A DNA stretch of 64,000 bases, taken from the NCBI GenBank assembly GCA_030248225.1, contig JASANE010018627.1:1-64000 (forward strand). Direction: 5' to 3'. The position numbers were made by a program, and so were the translations under genes. Of this stretch, positions 12,408-23,830 are shown piece by piece. The stretch is from Trileptium ribeirensis. Its lineage: Eukaryota; Nematoda; Enoplea; Enoplida; Thoracostomopsidae. The notes below the pieces were generated by a model. The model did not search any database and was not told the origin of the DNA. It worked only from the letters and a program-made list of their open reading frames with translations. The stretch's first letter is position 1; each line of letters begins with the position of its first letter.

Positions 12408-14803
12408 TTACTTCTGTGTATTTAAGCGAGATATAACATGTCTAGCTGACAATTCTTGTCGTTTACCAAGAGTTGGTGTAGCAGCAGCTTTTACCGGTCC
12501 ACCCACGACGCACTGTGGTTGATCATTCATCTGAAAATTTTTTGACTCGTCAAATATTCTTCTGGTCTGATCATTTATTACACGATCTTCGTGAAATTGG
12601 TGACTTCTATTCCCAAGTATGATACTGGGGTTAGCAACAATACCCTCCGTATCATCCGATTGTAGTCGTCTAACCGTTGCGCTCAGTGTCCCCTGTCGTA
12701 TAAGGGAACTGCAATTTCCACTAACGATCACTGAAGATCTCTTCCTTGACGTCATCGCTATTGGCTCACCTGGGTCTACATCTTCTTCTTGTTTCGCCGG
12801 GTTTTCAATCAAAATTCCGTTGTTATCAATAATTCGAAGCTGAACAGTAGTCGCGCCTCCAGATATTATTTGTGCAATACATTTAACAAGCTGATCAAAC
12901 GACTCATACATTTCGGAATAATTTGAGGTATCAATATTTATATCAGATTCTTTTCTTTGTTCGTCGCTCATTGAATTTTTTTCGCTAGTCAGATCATTTT
13001 TGTTACTGTGTTCTTCTAGTGGCAGTTTTTGAACATTGTTTTGTAAGCCGGAATTTACGGCAGCAGTTGATTCTTCGTGAGTATCAGGGGTTACAATAAG
13101 GCTGTCTGTGGTTTGGCATGCTGTCTGGTGTAACGAAGATGGATCCCAGGCGTAAAGCAGTAATAAATCACTGGTCTGGCACCCACGCTCAGTGATTGAG
13201 GTCAGCGCCTCACTATTATTAACACTTTGCTCGTCACTCAGGTGGATTTGGGACTGAACGCGTGGGGACATGGTTTGTTGGCTTCCACTGTCCGATTCTT
13301 GAAACACCGAGCCTGATTTATCATCTGGAGACGACTCTTCGTCGGAATCCGGTTGTATTCCTTCACTCGGCGAACTAAGATCAAAGACATTGCGATCGAC
13401 ATCGTCAGCCGTATCTTGAGCCGCCTGTTTTAGCTTTATAATAGCTGACTTTGGCATTGTTGATCGTATAAAGAAACTACTTTCGTGATTAAGCAATTCG
13501 CGTACTAAAGCATCGGTATCAATAGCGCCGTCGCGGATTCCGGCTGCCCTGAGTGCGGCTTTTCGATTAAAAATTTCATCTGCCAGACGGCGCTCGACAC
13601 GTCTTGTAACATTTCGGACGTTGTAAATGCCAATATTTACCGCTGTTGAAACAATTGCTAACGCACAAATAAAAACTGCATATGTTCCAGGTGTTGCTGA
13701 GAAATCAGTTGCTTCGTATTGTTGAAGGATAAACAGTAACAAGCTATAGTATAGACAGTAGGCTATTGAATATTGATCAATTAGGTGTATGCGAAGTGTA
13801 ACAATGCTTACAACGATACATAAGAGTATAATGAATATCGGCGTTGGAAGATCAGGTCCTGGTTCCGGATCGTCCGATACGTTTTCAACACAATAATCCG
13901 CCATCATCGGGTTGAAATATATCGATCCTCGATGACTCGAACACGGGTGTATGTAGCGAATACTGCTAATTGTTTTTCGACGATATGACTCAGTTTGCTG
14001 TCGACGTAAACTTTTTGCTCGGTCTTGACTCTCGTTGGAAATTTTGTAGCTACAGCATTCTGACCGACCCTGCGTGTTACGACTAGTTTGGAGTTTAGTA
14101 TTTTTAGCTGATTTGCAACAATTTCCAGGCTCGCTTAATTCGCCCATCTCTCTTAGCCTATTTCTAGTCAGTCTCGGACCGCAACTCCGCGTTTTCCACA
14201 CACTTCTTTGCTGTCCGGCTACCCAATTTTGCCGTTCTGTGTTCTGTCGACTAGGATCGTAGCTAGAAATATGTTTGACTAACGTTGCGTCGGTATGGTT
14301 TAATAGTGTCCGTTGTGTACTGTTTATAGGGTTTGTCAGATGAGACTGGCTAAATTCGGCTGATGATTGCTTATCGACCGGGAACGGTCCCAAGCCTTTG
14401 TATGCCCATTTGACACTCTCGCGAGGTAGCGGTTGGCATAGTCTCACCGACGTGCGTGCTACAGTAGGAAATTCAGGCGGTGAGTGACCAGCATCGAATA
14501 CGACCAGAGACTCGACATCTTCAGTTTTATCGATATAAGGAATATCGCTTGAAACACTGTATGTTCCACTTAGCTTTGTTCGTTTCTTTGATAGCGTTAC
14601 TGTTAGCTGTCGCTGTAGCTTGTTTGAATGAAGGCGAATCGCTTTGAAGAACGTTAACACTGTCGAATACAATCGAACGATTAAACTGCACATTTTATTG
14701 CCCAAATCGGCCAATATGTATATTAAAAACGGAATTCCAATTGCGCTGTAGCATACTGTTAACACTCGACCCAACGTAGTGCAAACATGAATTTGACCAA
14801 ATC
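12408..14803 (-). CDS. Two-pore-domain K+ channel, last coding exon
   Basis: This exon begins after an acceptor (ttcag then GATTTGG) that rejoins the upstream exon to give TIGFGQIHVCTTLGR, the first pore filter of a K2P (TWIK-like) channel. Counting residues from the LGR that follows the filter: the second membrane helix covers about 1-45 (VCYSAIGIPFLIYILADLGN, a family hallmark). A cytoplasmic loop of roughly 265 residues follows, far longer than the few tens usual in the family. The third helix is about 312-327, a second pore region about 335-360, and the fourth helix about 364-386. A Ser/Asp-rich tail of about 400 residues ends at the TAA. The protein should sit in the plasma membrane and carry background K+ current. 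Oddly, the second pore aligns without gaps but has ILQQYEATDF where a TTIGFGDxVP-type filter is expected, so selectivity may be altered. No frame damage is seen. Confidence 0.85.
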
Positions 14804-15915
14804 CTGAAGTTATTGTAGTAATACATCGCGGCTTCGAACGAAACCTTTATCTACTTAAAGTTTTAAGCTGAAGCTTTTAAATCAATTGGTGTCGGTAGGT
14901 TGACTGGTACGTGTATTTGTGATATGTGACGTGGTGGCCAGGGATTGTATCATGGCGGGATCGTTTAAAACCAATGAATGCTTAAGGATTGATATGAAAT
15001 CCTGAGTATTACCAAGACTGAAATAGAGAAGAGTACGACTCTTCCTTGCGCTCAAATGTTAACCCGTGTTAGACGTCATGAGCGTTTTTAATCCTTAGCG
15101 CCTTCTTCTGGGACATCAAAATAGATTGGTCGTTATGGGGATGGTGCGACGGGAACCGTCCGTATTGTTAGAGGTAGGTGAGGCACACCAGTTTCGTAGC
15201 AACAATAATCAGTAAAATTAAGCTTAAAATCAAGTTATATGATTTTGAAAAATCTATTTTTTGACTGTTAAGTGGCGTTCATTCATTCAAACCTTTAGTT
15301 CATAATTTTAACTCAAAGTTTTAATTTAAAATTTGGTCAAATTTTGATCAAATTTTTAAAGCATTTTTGCATTATTTATTAGACTAAAAGCGTGACACTG
15401 CGCAATCCTTTCTAGTATATTACTTTAGTCAATAAAAGGCAATTTGATAAAGTTTGTCTTTTATTAAGCAGATCTGGAAAAAGTTTGGACTCAAAATTTA
15501 ACAAAACAGTGCAAAAATATTTGGATTGGCCGCAATACACCGTATTTTTCCACTACAAATTTTACAGTCAAATTTTGACGTCAGCTTAAGACTAGCTTTA
15601 CTTATTTGTTTTTGAATTAGTTTTATACGTTCGTGTGTGAATTAGTATCTATCTCATATAAAATGTCCAATCATCATTTGGTGCACCGATGAATCAAACC
15701 TGGATCGTTTGGCTATGTGTTCGGCCCCCTATTCATTAGCTATTTCTGAGGCATATCGCTCTAATATAAAAGAATGCAAATATAACGCGATCAAACGACA
15801 ACACTCTTAACAAAATAAATTCTTCGTAATGTTTAACTGTGGTGGTCATTTCAGCTAGTTGTACATTGAAAGAATTGAAGCATGACACATCTAGAAGACC
15901 AACAATATTACAAAC
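14804..15915 (-). other. Intron of the K2P gene
   Basis: Bounded on the minus strand by a GT donor (AATAG then GTTTGT) and a CAG acceptor. The junction is phase 1 (G + GA), falling inside the glycine codon of the TIGFG filter. The intron is 1112 bp and AT-rich; no mobile element was recognised in it. Confidence 0.8.
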
Positions 15916-16173
15916 CTATTGTTGATGATGCAGCAAAGGAATAATGCAATGCCATCCAAAAACTACGATTTTGTCCGAAACATGCATCTAGTCTGGAACT
16001 GAATCGTGGTTCCGTTAATTGCTCAAATAGTCCAAATGATTCGACCCCATAAAATGCAAAACCACCGATAAATATGTACGAAACAAAACTCGCATATAGA
16101 ACGACAACATTGAGGACCCGATTTTTGATGAAAAAAGATTGCATTGTCGATAAACGAGTGCGAAATCCGAATC
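15916..16173 (-). CDS. Two-pore-domain K+ channel, internal coding exon
   Basis: The exon opens after a polypyrimidine tract and CAG acceptor and encodes FGFRTRLSTMQSFF, the first transmembrane helix (VLNVVVLYASFVSYIFIGGF), an extracellular cap region with one cysteine (DACFGQN), and the pore-1 helix (FWMALHYSFAASSTIG). The donor splits the first filter glycine codon. The helix-pore order and FW...TIGFG are diagnostic of K2P subunits. The frame stays open upstream of its first ATG to the acceptor, so the true start probably lies in a further 5' exon that I could not find in 16.2-20 kb; an alternative is that the internal ATG is used. Confidence 0.8.
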
Positions 16174-17058
16174 CTGAAAAAATTAATTTATAATTACATT
16201 AAATTTTAAAATTTCATATGATTCTGAGCAATCTTGAGCAACTAATTAATTTGTTGACAGGAAGGATATACAAATGGTCCACACCAGGGACCAATTACTA
16301 ATCTGGATCGCTGTTCTCAAAGTGTACCGCGAGTGTATTATTATGTACCATGCCCTTTTAAGTTAGTAATTTAAAAGTTAAGGTATACAAACATCCATGG
16401 TCAACGCAGCAGTAATAAGTATTAGAGTTCGTCAAGGCAGTATTGCATTTTGGTCACAAATATTTATAGTTTTAGCGGGCCTGCTCAATTTGTTTGGAAT
16501 ACAGGTTGTTCCACGCGAAATTTTGGTAAAAGAAAATTCTTTTAGCGGTACCGGTATAACACTTTCCGTGCTTTCGCTTGTCGCGGTGAAGCAAGTGGGT
16601 CCTACTTGTTGTATCATAGTTGACGTATGACACCCAGCAAACACTCCATAAAATCGAACTTCATGATAATGTTTTGTGTATTTTATATATGTGTTCAATC
16701 AATGATACTTTTTGATAATTATCGGCGACATGAAATGCTAACTGCGTTACAACAGCCTACAACCATCGCTGCCTTTACCCACGACCTTGATTTCGGCTGA
16801 AGCAATAAATTTTCGGCCTTGATAAGAGGCTCATAATACTCATGTTTCAGACGCGTTGTCTTACTGTTGTGCAATGCTCAGGGCCTTACCTAATGTGATT
16901 TCGAGTACCTCAGCAAACCATGAATTTATGCGTCTTTAATTAACCTAAATACCACCCCACTTGTTACGAACAGATTCATCTGTGCAGACGTTAGCAATAT
17001 ATGGTTGATAGGAATTCCGGAGCAACACCCCAACAGTATCATTATTGAAGTATCATTA
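16174..17058. other. Probable 5' intron/flank of the K2P gene
   Basis: It contains the acceptor-side polypyrimidine tract next to 16173. A minus-strand open stretch at about 16440-16630 could be an upstream exon but carries no recognisable motif. Otherwise nothing is seen. Confidence 0.35.
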
Positions 17059-17340
17059 TGTGTGAAATCACACTTTCGTCAATGATGAATGGGTATCCAA
17101 AGTGCCTCTGATTTAAGTAAAGTTTCATCTAAAGGAATCTTGCGATAAAGCTATATGTGTGAAATTACACTTTCGTCAATGATTGAACGGGTATCCTAAG
17201 TGCCTCTGCTTTAAGTAAAGTTTCATCTAAAGGAATCTTGCGATGAAGCTATATGTGTGAAATCACACTTTCGTCAATGATTGAATGGGTATCCAAAGTG
17301 CCTCTTATCTAAGTTAAGTTTCATCTGAACGAATCTAAGT
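17059..17340. repeat. Tandem repeat, about 98-bp unit x 3
   Basis: The phrase tgtgtgaaat starts units at 17059, 17156 and 17254 (97- and 98-bp spacing). The units share cactttcgtcaatgat, gggtatcc and agtttcatct blocks with few differences. It is a short minisatellite with no coding content. Direct repeats lie end to end with no unique spacers. Confidence 0.9.
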
Positions 17341-18148
17341 AGTGCATCTCGAAAGTATCCCTAGCGAAACGTGATGTCGGGTACTAGGAGTACGGGTACA
17401 GTGTGTTCAGTTCGGAAAGTAGCAAGAACGCCAATGCTACTACAGTGCAAGTCTTTAGTATATAAATTTAAGAAAAAGCCAAATTTTTCTGCTACCTTTA
17501 TATATAACTGGTATTGATAGCTTAAAACTTAAAAATTTAATCATAAAACATGAATCTTGCGATTAAAATTCATGTTTCCCCTGGTTGAGCTGTGACTTGA
17601 TCGTAGTTGAGTTACTTAATCTTCGGAGGGAAAAATATTTGTAAAACAGATTTACCTTAAAAGTCGTTCCAGGTTTTTATTCGATGCAGTTTGCCATCCA
17701 TAAACAACAAATTGCATTAATAATGGGTATTTTTATCTACTGAACATTATATATAATATTATATATATGTATATAAAAATGTGTGTGGTACTGTTGTAGG
17801 AATTATATTAAAATGAGTTCAACGTACGGTTGATACCATTGCACACAAAGTGTAGGGAAGAAATGGACATCTACAATTTTGTGCACAATTGTAAAGATCA
17901 TACCTGCTTTGAAATGGCGGCATCCGTATATACATTTAATGCTCAATGATAACATGTATACCTTCGTCGTTGACCCAACGGTCCAACCATATTTGCAATT
18001 ACAACAGTGCAATGGTCGCAACCATGTCTACATTTCTTCTGTAAAATAATGGCCATCTTCATATTTTCCACTTAATGATAGCTGCCAAATTTACATTTCA
18101 GTTGCAATATTAGTGAAAATCTCAGCATTTCCGATGCAATACGCACCT
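17341..18148. other. Gene-free stretch left of LINE copy 1
   Basis: A GGGTAC-type cluster lies at 17374-17410 and an AT dinucleotide-rich run at about 17748-17775. No gene is seen. Confidence 0.4.
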
Positions 18149-19066
18149 TATACGCACCTTTTCTTCCTCCCAGAAGGTGTATATTGTGGATCCATGTGTG
18201 TTGCATCCGCTGAACGAGCATCCACCTTCGACATGGAGGAGATTGAGCCTCGTATAAAACGAGGCATGAGTAGTGAAAATATTGAAAAAAGAATTAATTA
18301 GTGAAGAAATTGGAACGATGAAGTTCACGCTTGAACGATGAAAGACCAGCTGCTCCCACAACAGTTGGTGGAAGAGAATTCCACGCTCTAACGGCTCGGT
18401 GACTGAAAAAGTGACGTCGGACATTCAGACGTGGTATTTCAATAGTTTCTAATTTGAAGTCATGTCCACGTGTGCTATCACATCCTGGTTTAAAAAAGTC
18501 ACTTGTGTTGAGATCAGTAAGTCCATGGATCATTTTGTATATTAAGATAAGATCTGCCCGAATCCGACCATTGTTCTCAGGTTTGGATTCCGAGGAACTT
18601 CAGCCTTTCACTATACGGCCAATGACGGATCAATGGAACGAGTTTCGTAGCGTGACGTTGAACACGCTCTATTCGTTGTACATCTTGTTGATAAGATGGG
18701 CACCATATTGAAACTGCGTACTCCACGTGGGGTCTCACTAAACTACGGTACAGATGAAGCCAAATTAATTTGTTCCAGTTCTTGATAGTACGTCGTAGAA
18801 GATTTATAATGCGTTCAGCTTTTTGAGTAACTTTGACACAATAACGGGAAACCTTCAGATTGTTTTCCACTAATACACCGAGGTCAGAAACAGATTCGAC
18901 AGAGATTAGTTGTTTACTTAGTAGAGAGTATGGATGTGATGGGTTGGAATGACCGCAATATATAGAGCAACATTTTTCTACATTAATGGTGAGAAGGAAT
19001 TCTTGACAGAAACTTGCTAGACCGTTTAGATGTTCTTGAAAAGTATTTGAGCATAGATCCGCTATC
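18149..19066 (-). mobile_element. CR1-like LINE, 5'-truncated copy 1
   Basis: The minus strand encodes the C-terminal part of a non-LTR reverse transcriptase: NNLKVSRYCVKVTQKAERI, LYRSLVRPHVEYAVSIWCPS, IERVQRHATKLVPLI and an FSHRAVRAWNSLPP tail, all typical of CR1/Jockey-type ORF2. The segment matches 53163-54076 nearly base for base; it ends abruptly at 19066, as in 5'-truncated LINE insertions. A frame break occurs near 18575 relative to the other copy. The short phrase 'tacgcacc' is doubled at the 3' end (18141-18159). Confidence 0.9.
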
Positions 19067-20759
19067 TAATAGTAGGAATAAAACTGTCACTGTGATATCA
19101 TTGGATATGCAGGTGCAGAGGGAATGTCTATATCTACACGAAATGGATATTTTTTAAACAGCCTCGTCGAGCAGAGTCTAGTCTTAACAAAATTTACTAT
19201 GTATCTTGCAAAAGGCCAAGTTTCGTGAGATTGTAGCAAACACACAATATTTCTACCGTGTTACTCAGTATCGTACAAAATTGAAAAATATTAACCTTTT
19301 TTGACACCACCGTTCCCTTTAGTTTCCGCGTTCTGATCAGTCTTCGATTCTTCATGCATTATTAGCTCAACGTTTCAGATATAGTTCGACTTAGACAAAT
19401 ACTAAAATGCACATAGGCTTCATAATAGTAATTTAATCTATATCAAATTAAAATAACGTCAGTGGTATCACTTTTGCAAAATATAAAATCCATGACTCTT
19501 GCGTTACAGTAAATAATAGATAGATCTACTAACTAAGTGTATATACGGTGTGTTTATGTGTCAGTAAACCAAAAGCCTAGAAAATGGAATTATAGAAATA
19601 TAGCATGTGTTTGCATGGTAAAGCGATTTTCCTTTCAATATCATATCCAAATCGCGCCAGGTTTCGTATAGGTGTGGAGCGAGTGATTTTTGCAAAATAA
19701 ACACTGAGCATATGAACTTCTTCCCGGGTTCCTGGGAAGTGCGTCGAGTACCCAGTCACAACAGTCGGGTACTCGAGTAGACGGGTATTAGATATTTTGA
19801 ATGTTACTTATGAATTGTTTTCCGCGGTATTACTGAAAAATTGTCTTCTTAAGAAATATTGGTAATCCAAAAAAACAAGATAAGCGAAGTGCGTAGCATA
19901 TGGACATTTATTTTCACATAAAGTACTGGTTTCTGTTTTTAACACCAGGGATTTTAATGAGGGCACAAGACTCATAATAATATGAATAATAACTAATTTC
20001 TGTTAATTATATAAGGTAAAACTATCGATCATCTGTATGTGTCTCATTTATAGCAGTAGGTAGAATACCGGGTATTCACAAATTTAAATAGGTTTCACTT
20101 CAAAAAGTAAAAAATTACAACGTGAACGCAATAACCAAATTAGCAGCTAACTACAAAAATTTAAGTTCTATAACCTTAGGATGAGCTTGAGTAAATACGT
20201 GACAATAACTAACGAACGCATGCCCGATTCTGTAAAAACAACTTTTATACTACAGTATATCCAACCTAATCATATCAATTAAATCAGCACCGCAAAGGTG
20301 TCATGGGCCTCTACATATCTGCAAATTACACGTGTTAGTCAAAAGTTTTTAAAAAATTGTAACAACCTGTACAAATACCGGATTTAAACAGTCTGCAATT
20401 GTTTCTGTAAGGCTTACTGGCAGCTTGAGCCAGATTAATTGAAATCAAACTAGCCGCATTGTATTCTCGTTTCATTGCGTATGCTAAAAGCTTCATAGCG
20501 TGTCTTCTCCAGCTGACAGCACCGGGAGATATTCATAATCCCTTATAACATTTATATTATTCATAATTGAAAGTAGTAAATAATGCTTATGATAAATGCT
20601 ACTTCATCGCTGTGATTCCAAAAACCATTTTCACTATTAATAGTGCTGTTTCGAAGTTATCGACAAAGCTACACTTGGAAAATGTAATTCTCACCTTTAG
20701 CTCTTCCCATATATTAATTCAATTAATCTGAATTTGTTTACTGTTGAACAAACTTTTAT
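19067..20759. other. Gene-free AT-rich stretch
   Basis: A GGGTAC/GTACCC cluster is present at 19738-19790 and a gaataccgggtattc palindrome near 20065. No coding region or bounded element is supported. Confidence 0.4.
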
Positions 20760-20764
20760 GCAAC

Positions 20765-20875
20765 CGATGGGTTGAACAATGATCGTTACGTGCGAGCTTT
20801 TTTGCGTTAGCCACTCTGCTATGTAGGAGCTTTTGCTCGACTTCTTAAGAAACCTCACAAAGCGTGGCACGTGCA
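20765..20875 (-). repeat. tRNA-like/SINE-like element, fragment
   Basis: On the minus strand an A-box-like sequence (complement of 20807-20821, TAGCAGAGTGGCTAA) is followed by a B-box-like sequence (complement of 20769-20778, TGTTCAACCC). Upstream of the A box is the 'cctcacaaagcg' / 'ttcttaagaa' phrase shared with the copies near 32.7 and 40.3 kb. Only a short part of the conserved module remains. Confidence 0.45.
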
Positions 20876-21773
20876 ATATATCAGTATTTAACAGGAATAA
20901 TCTTATGTAAATTTGCTCAAATTTGCTTCTATATTTAGTTAGGAAAATATTCCTTATTGTAATAAGGAAAAAAATTTTATTCAATACGTGAGATATCATT
21001 CTTTGCTAATACAGTAGGGAAATTATTAAGGTATTATTTACAAAATTCAAAATGTTAAGGATACCATTGATTTATATTCAGTACTAAATTTTTATAAGAG
21101 AAATTTCTTGTAACAATATTCATCATTAAGATTAACAGTGTACAGATGACTTCAAATATCAAACACTAAGGATTGAGCGAACTATAGTTTATTGCAAATG
21201 CACATGAAAACTCGAGTTTGTCAGATATAAATCATATATATAGCGAATGAGCTAAGATATTCACACTCGAGAAAGTTGTAGATGAAATGCTATAAAACCG
21301 TCAGGCTTTGACTTTGTTTTCGACTTCTGTCAAATGCTAGATAATATGTCGCGTAATGTGAAGCGCTGTGTTCGTTTTTAATACTACCAGTGTGGATAGA
21401 TATTGTTTGGTAAAATATAGCATAAATTTATAAATATCATATATATAGGTTCAATTGTCTTTTACTTCACGTTGCCCTTGACACTCGCTTCAAAAAGGGC
21501 AGCCAACATGCGATGTGAAACAAGGGTAAATTCCACTACGCCATTTAGCACGTTTTGAACTTCTAACATTAAGTGATAAACGTTAGCAAAAAAGGTTGCC
21601 ACACAGTGTTTCTGTAGTGTTACTAAATATAATATATAAAACATGCATTATGTGTAATACCTATAAAATTGTGATCTCTATTTTAGCAAAACTCCATAGG
21701 CTATGAAGCAGAATTCTTGGACATAACAGGTATTTGTTTCATAAACCAAATTGAGTGATGCAAAGTTGTATAT
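20876..21773. other. Gene-free AT-rich stretch
   Basis: No gene, RNA gene or repeat was recognised. Confidence 0.4.
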
Positions 21774-21845
21774 TTGATGGCCGAGTCGTTAGCCAGTTAT
21801 ATAGGAAACGACAAGCATGTGGTTCGATCCTATATTTTGTCACGT
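21774..21845 (+). repeat. tRNA-derived SINE-like head
   Basis: The sequence reads tggccgagtcgttag (A-box-like, 21778 on) and ggttcgatcc (B-box, 21821-21830) at tRNA spacing. TGGCCGAGT-GGTTA is typical of class II (Ser/Leu) tRNAs. No convincing acceptor or anticodon stem forms, so this is a tRNA-derived repeat or pseudogene, not a working tRNA. Confidence 0.45.
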
Positions 21846-22589
21846 TTTATTGGTTCATTTGTTAAGTACAGCATCAACAGCGCATAACAACTTATGAAGA
21901 TTAACATGTTTATTTCGCTAAGTTTTGGACTTATGTTGATTCGTTAATTTCCAGAATTTTTTAGAAATTGTAGGCATTGGAATAATTTCCTAATCACAAT
22001 AGATTACCTGAGGGCTACTAAACTTTTTAGTATTAAAGAAAGAGAATTTTTTTTTCAAAATTTGAAATAAGAGACTTTGTTAACGCAACGCAGCATCAAT
22101 AAACATTAATACAGGGTGGTTCTCGTAACCCCCTATCAAAGCAACAATACGTTTAATGCATCAAATGCATTTAATATACAGTCTATTTTGTGCAGGGTAC
22201 AGTAATTTAAAAGTTTCACCGTAAATTTGATTTATATACCTATACACTAAAAATATCAATGTCATATAAAACAAATTGAAGCAAATTATGTGTCTCCTAT
22301 AGTGCCGGTAAGCAACGGCGAAGTGGTAATGTGGTGGTAATAATAATACGATAGCTGTTGGTTCTATTTACAGTATATCCTATTTTATATCTTTACGGTC
22401 TTTAAGTATAAAAGTGATTTAAACATTCAGGCGGATTGGTTGCAATTTCAAGGGCATCTGCTTATCATCACTTGGACTGCCATATCTTTCACCACATTTT
22501 TATCATTTGAAATACTGCAAATTTTCATTAGTGTAACCAATCTAAACTGCTGTATATACAACCAATAGAAAAAGTTTATCATCAAAATC
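21846..22589. other. Gene-free AT-rich stretch
   Basis: No supported feature. Confidence 0.4.
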
Positions 22590-23830
22590 GAAATTACTTA
22601 TTTTTATCTCTAAATCCATTGTTGTTAGTATATTACCGGAGTTATGATTCTTTAATGGCCGGGTTTGGCAGAGTGATAGGTTGTTTCGTTAGCATGCAAA
22701 GTTTTGGTGTTTTTAATGGCATAGCTTATGTTTAGATTTACAACTGTCTAATATTAAATCACCAGACATACGCTAACCAGGATCCAAACTCACACACAGT
22801 ACTAAAATCGGTATGGAGGTGACAACACCACGAGAGCAAAACGCATTATAGGAACATGACTTGTGAATTATTGAAAAAGATACAACACTGCTGTTTTTTT
22901 CATTTTTCTCAAAAAATCAAACTTATATATGAAGTTATAGACTTCCTCCAACACAAAATTTTTTACCCACTGCATGAAGATTTAAGACTCTATATCCTAA
23001 ATTCGTGCATCTTTGTCGCAAAAAATTACCGAACCTCTGAAATTTGAGACATATATTACAAGTTGCCTCGGTGAGACCGTTGGGTTAATCAACATCACTT
23101 TTAAATATTGATTAGCCAGGCGATGCCGAATGATTTGTCAATTCTTTTACGGAAAATACTATCGCTTCTAATTTCGCAGCCATATCTGCAATATCAGTAT
23201 AAAATTAATAGTACGCGTCAATCATAGACCTACACAAGCAAGGCAAAATCTTGAGATTAATAGAGCCAACTACTCCAAAGCCTATGTAACAGCGAAATAT
23301 ACAGGAATCTTAGTTCAAAATATTGCTTTTAGATATGGGTTATGTATCCCGTAGTTTGGACGATGTTAGGGATATATCGATGATATGCATATTATAGGTC
23401 TTAGCTGAATGTCAAAATTTACAATACCGCCGATCATCCTAAAGCATTAGTGGCAACTTCGATACCTACGCGATTTTGAGATAAAAAATGGTTATTTTTG
23501 CTGACTCATTAATGTTCTTCCGAACAGATATTAAACCCGTAGTTGCAATAGCTCAGGTCACCCGTATTTTGAAAATTTTTATCAAATCACCTTAGCGGTA
23601 AATTGTTATAGACTGAAAAACAGCGTTCGCCTTATTTTTGGTAATAAACCAAGAGTTGATTAACCCTGTCGATTGTCCTTTAATAATATGTGTCGAGGGT
23701 TAAATACTATATATGCTAAAAAATTGGCATCCGCCTAATCGTTCGTGAGTTGCAGCCGTTGATGTAATAAAAATTTGCATTATTGCAGAAACGCAGTAAC
23801 TAACTAAATGGTTGATCTATCTTTAGCAGC
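22590..23830. repeat. Dispersed repeat family R1, right copy
   Basis: Direct-orientation match to 590-1990 (shared blocks near 22608, 22960, 23148 and 23570). Its distal part (23690-23830) also matches 6180-6330. It lacks the tRNA-like insertion present in the left copy and so serves as an empty-site reference. Short frames inside are not conserved. The class is unknown. Confidence 0.6.

Noticed and set aside
16432..16698. Minus-strand open stretch upstream of the first recognised K2P exon
   Set aside because: Right strand and place for an N-terminal exon, but no donor of the required phase and no recognisable K2P N-terminus could be fixed.
17059..17340. Regular repeats suggestive of a CRISPR array
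   Set aside because: The units are about 98 bp, contiguous and without unique spacers, in eukaryotic DNA: a minisatellite.
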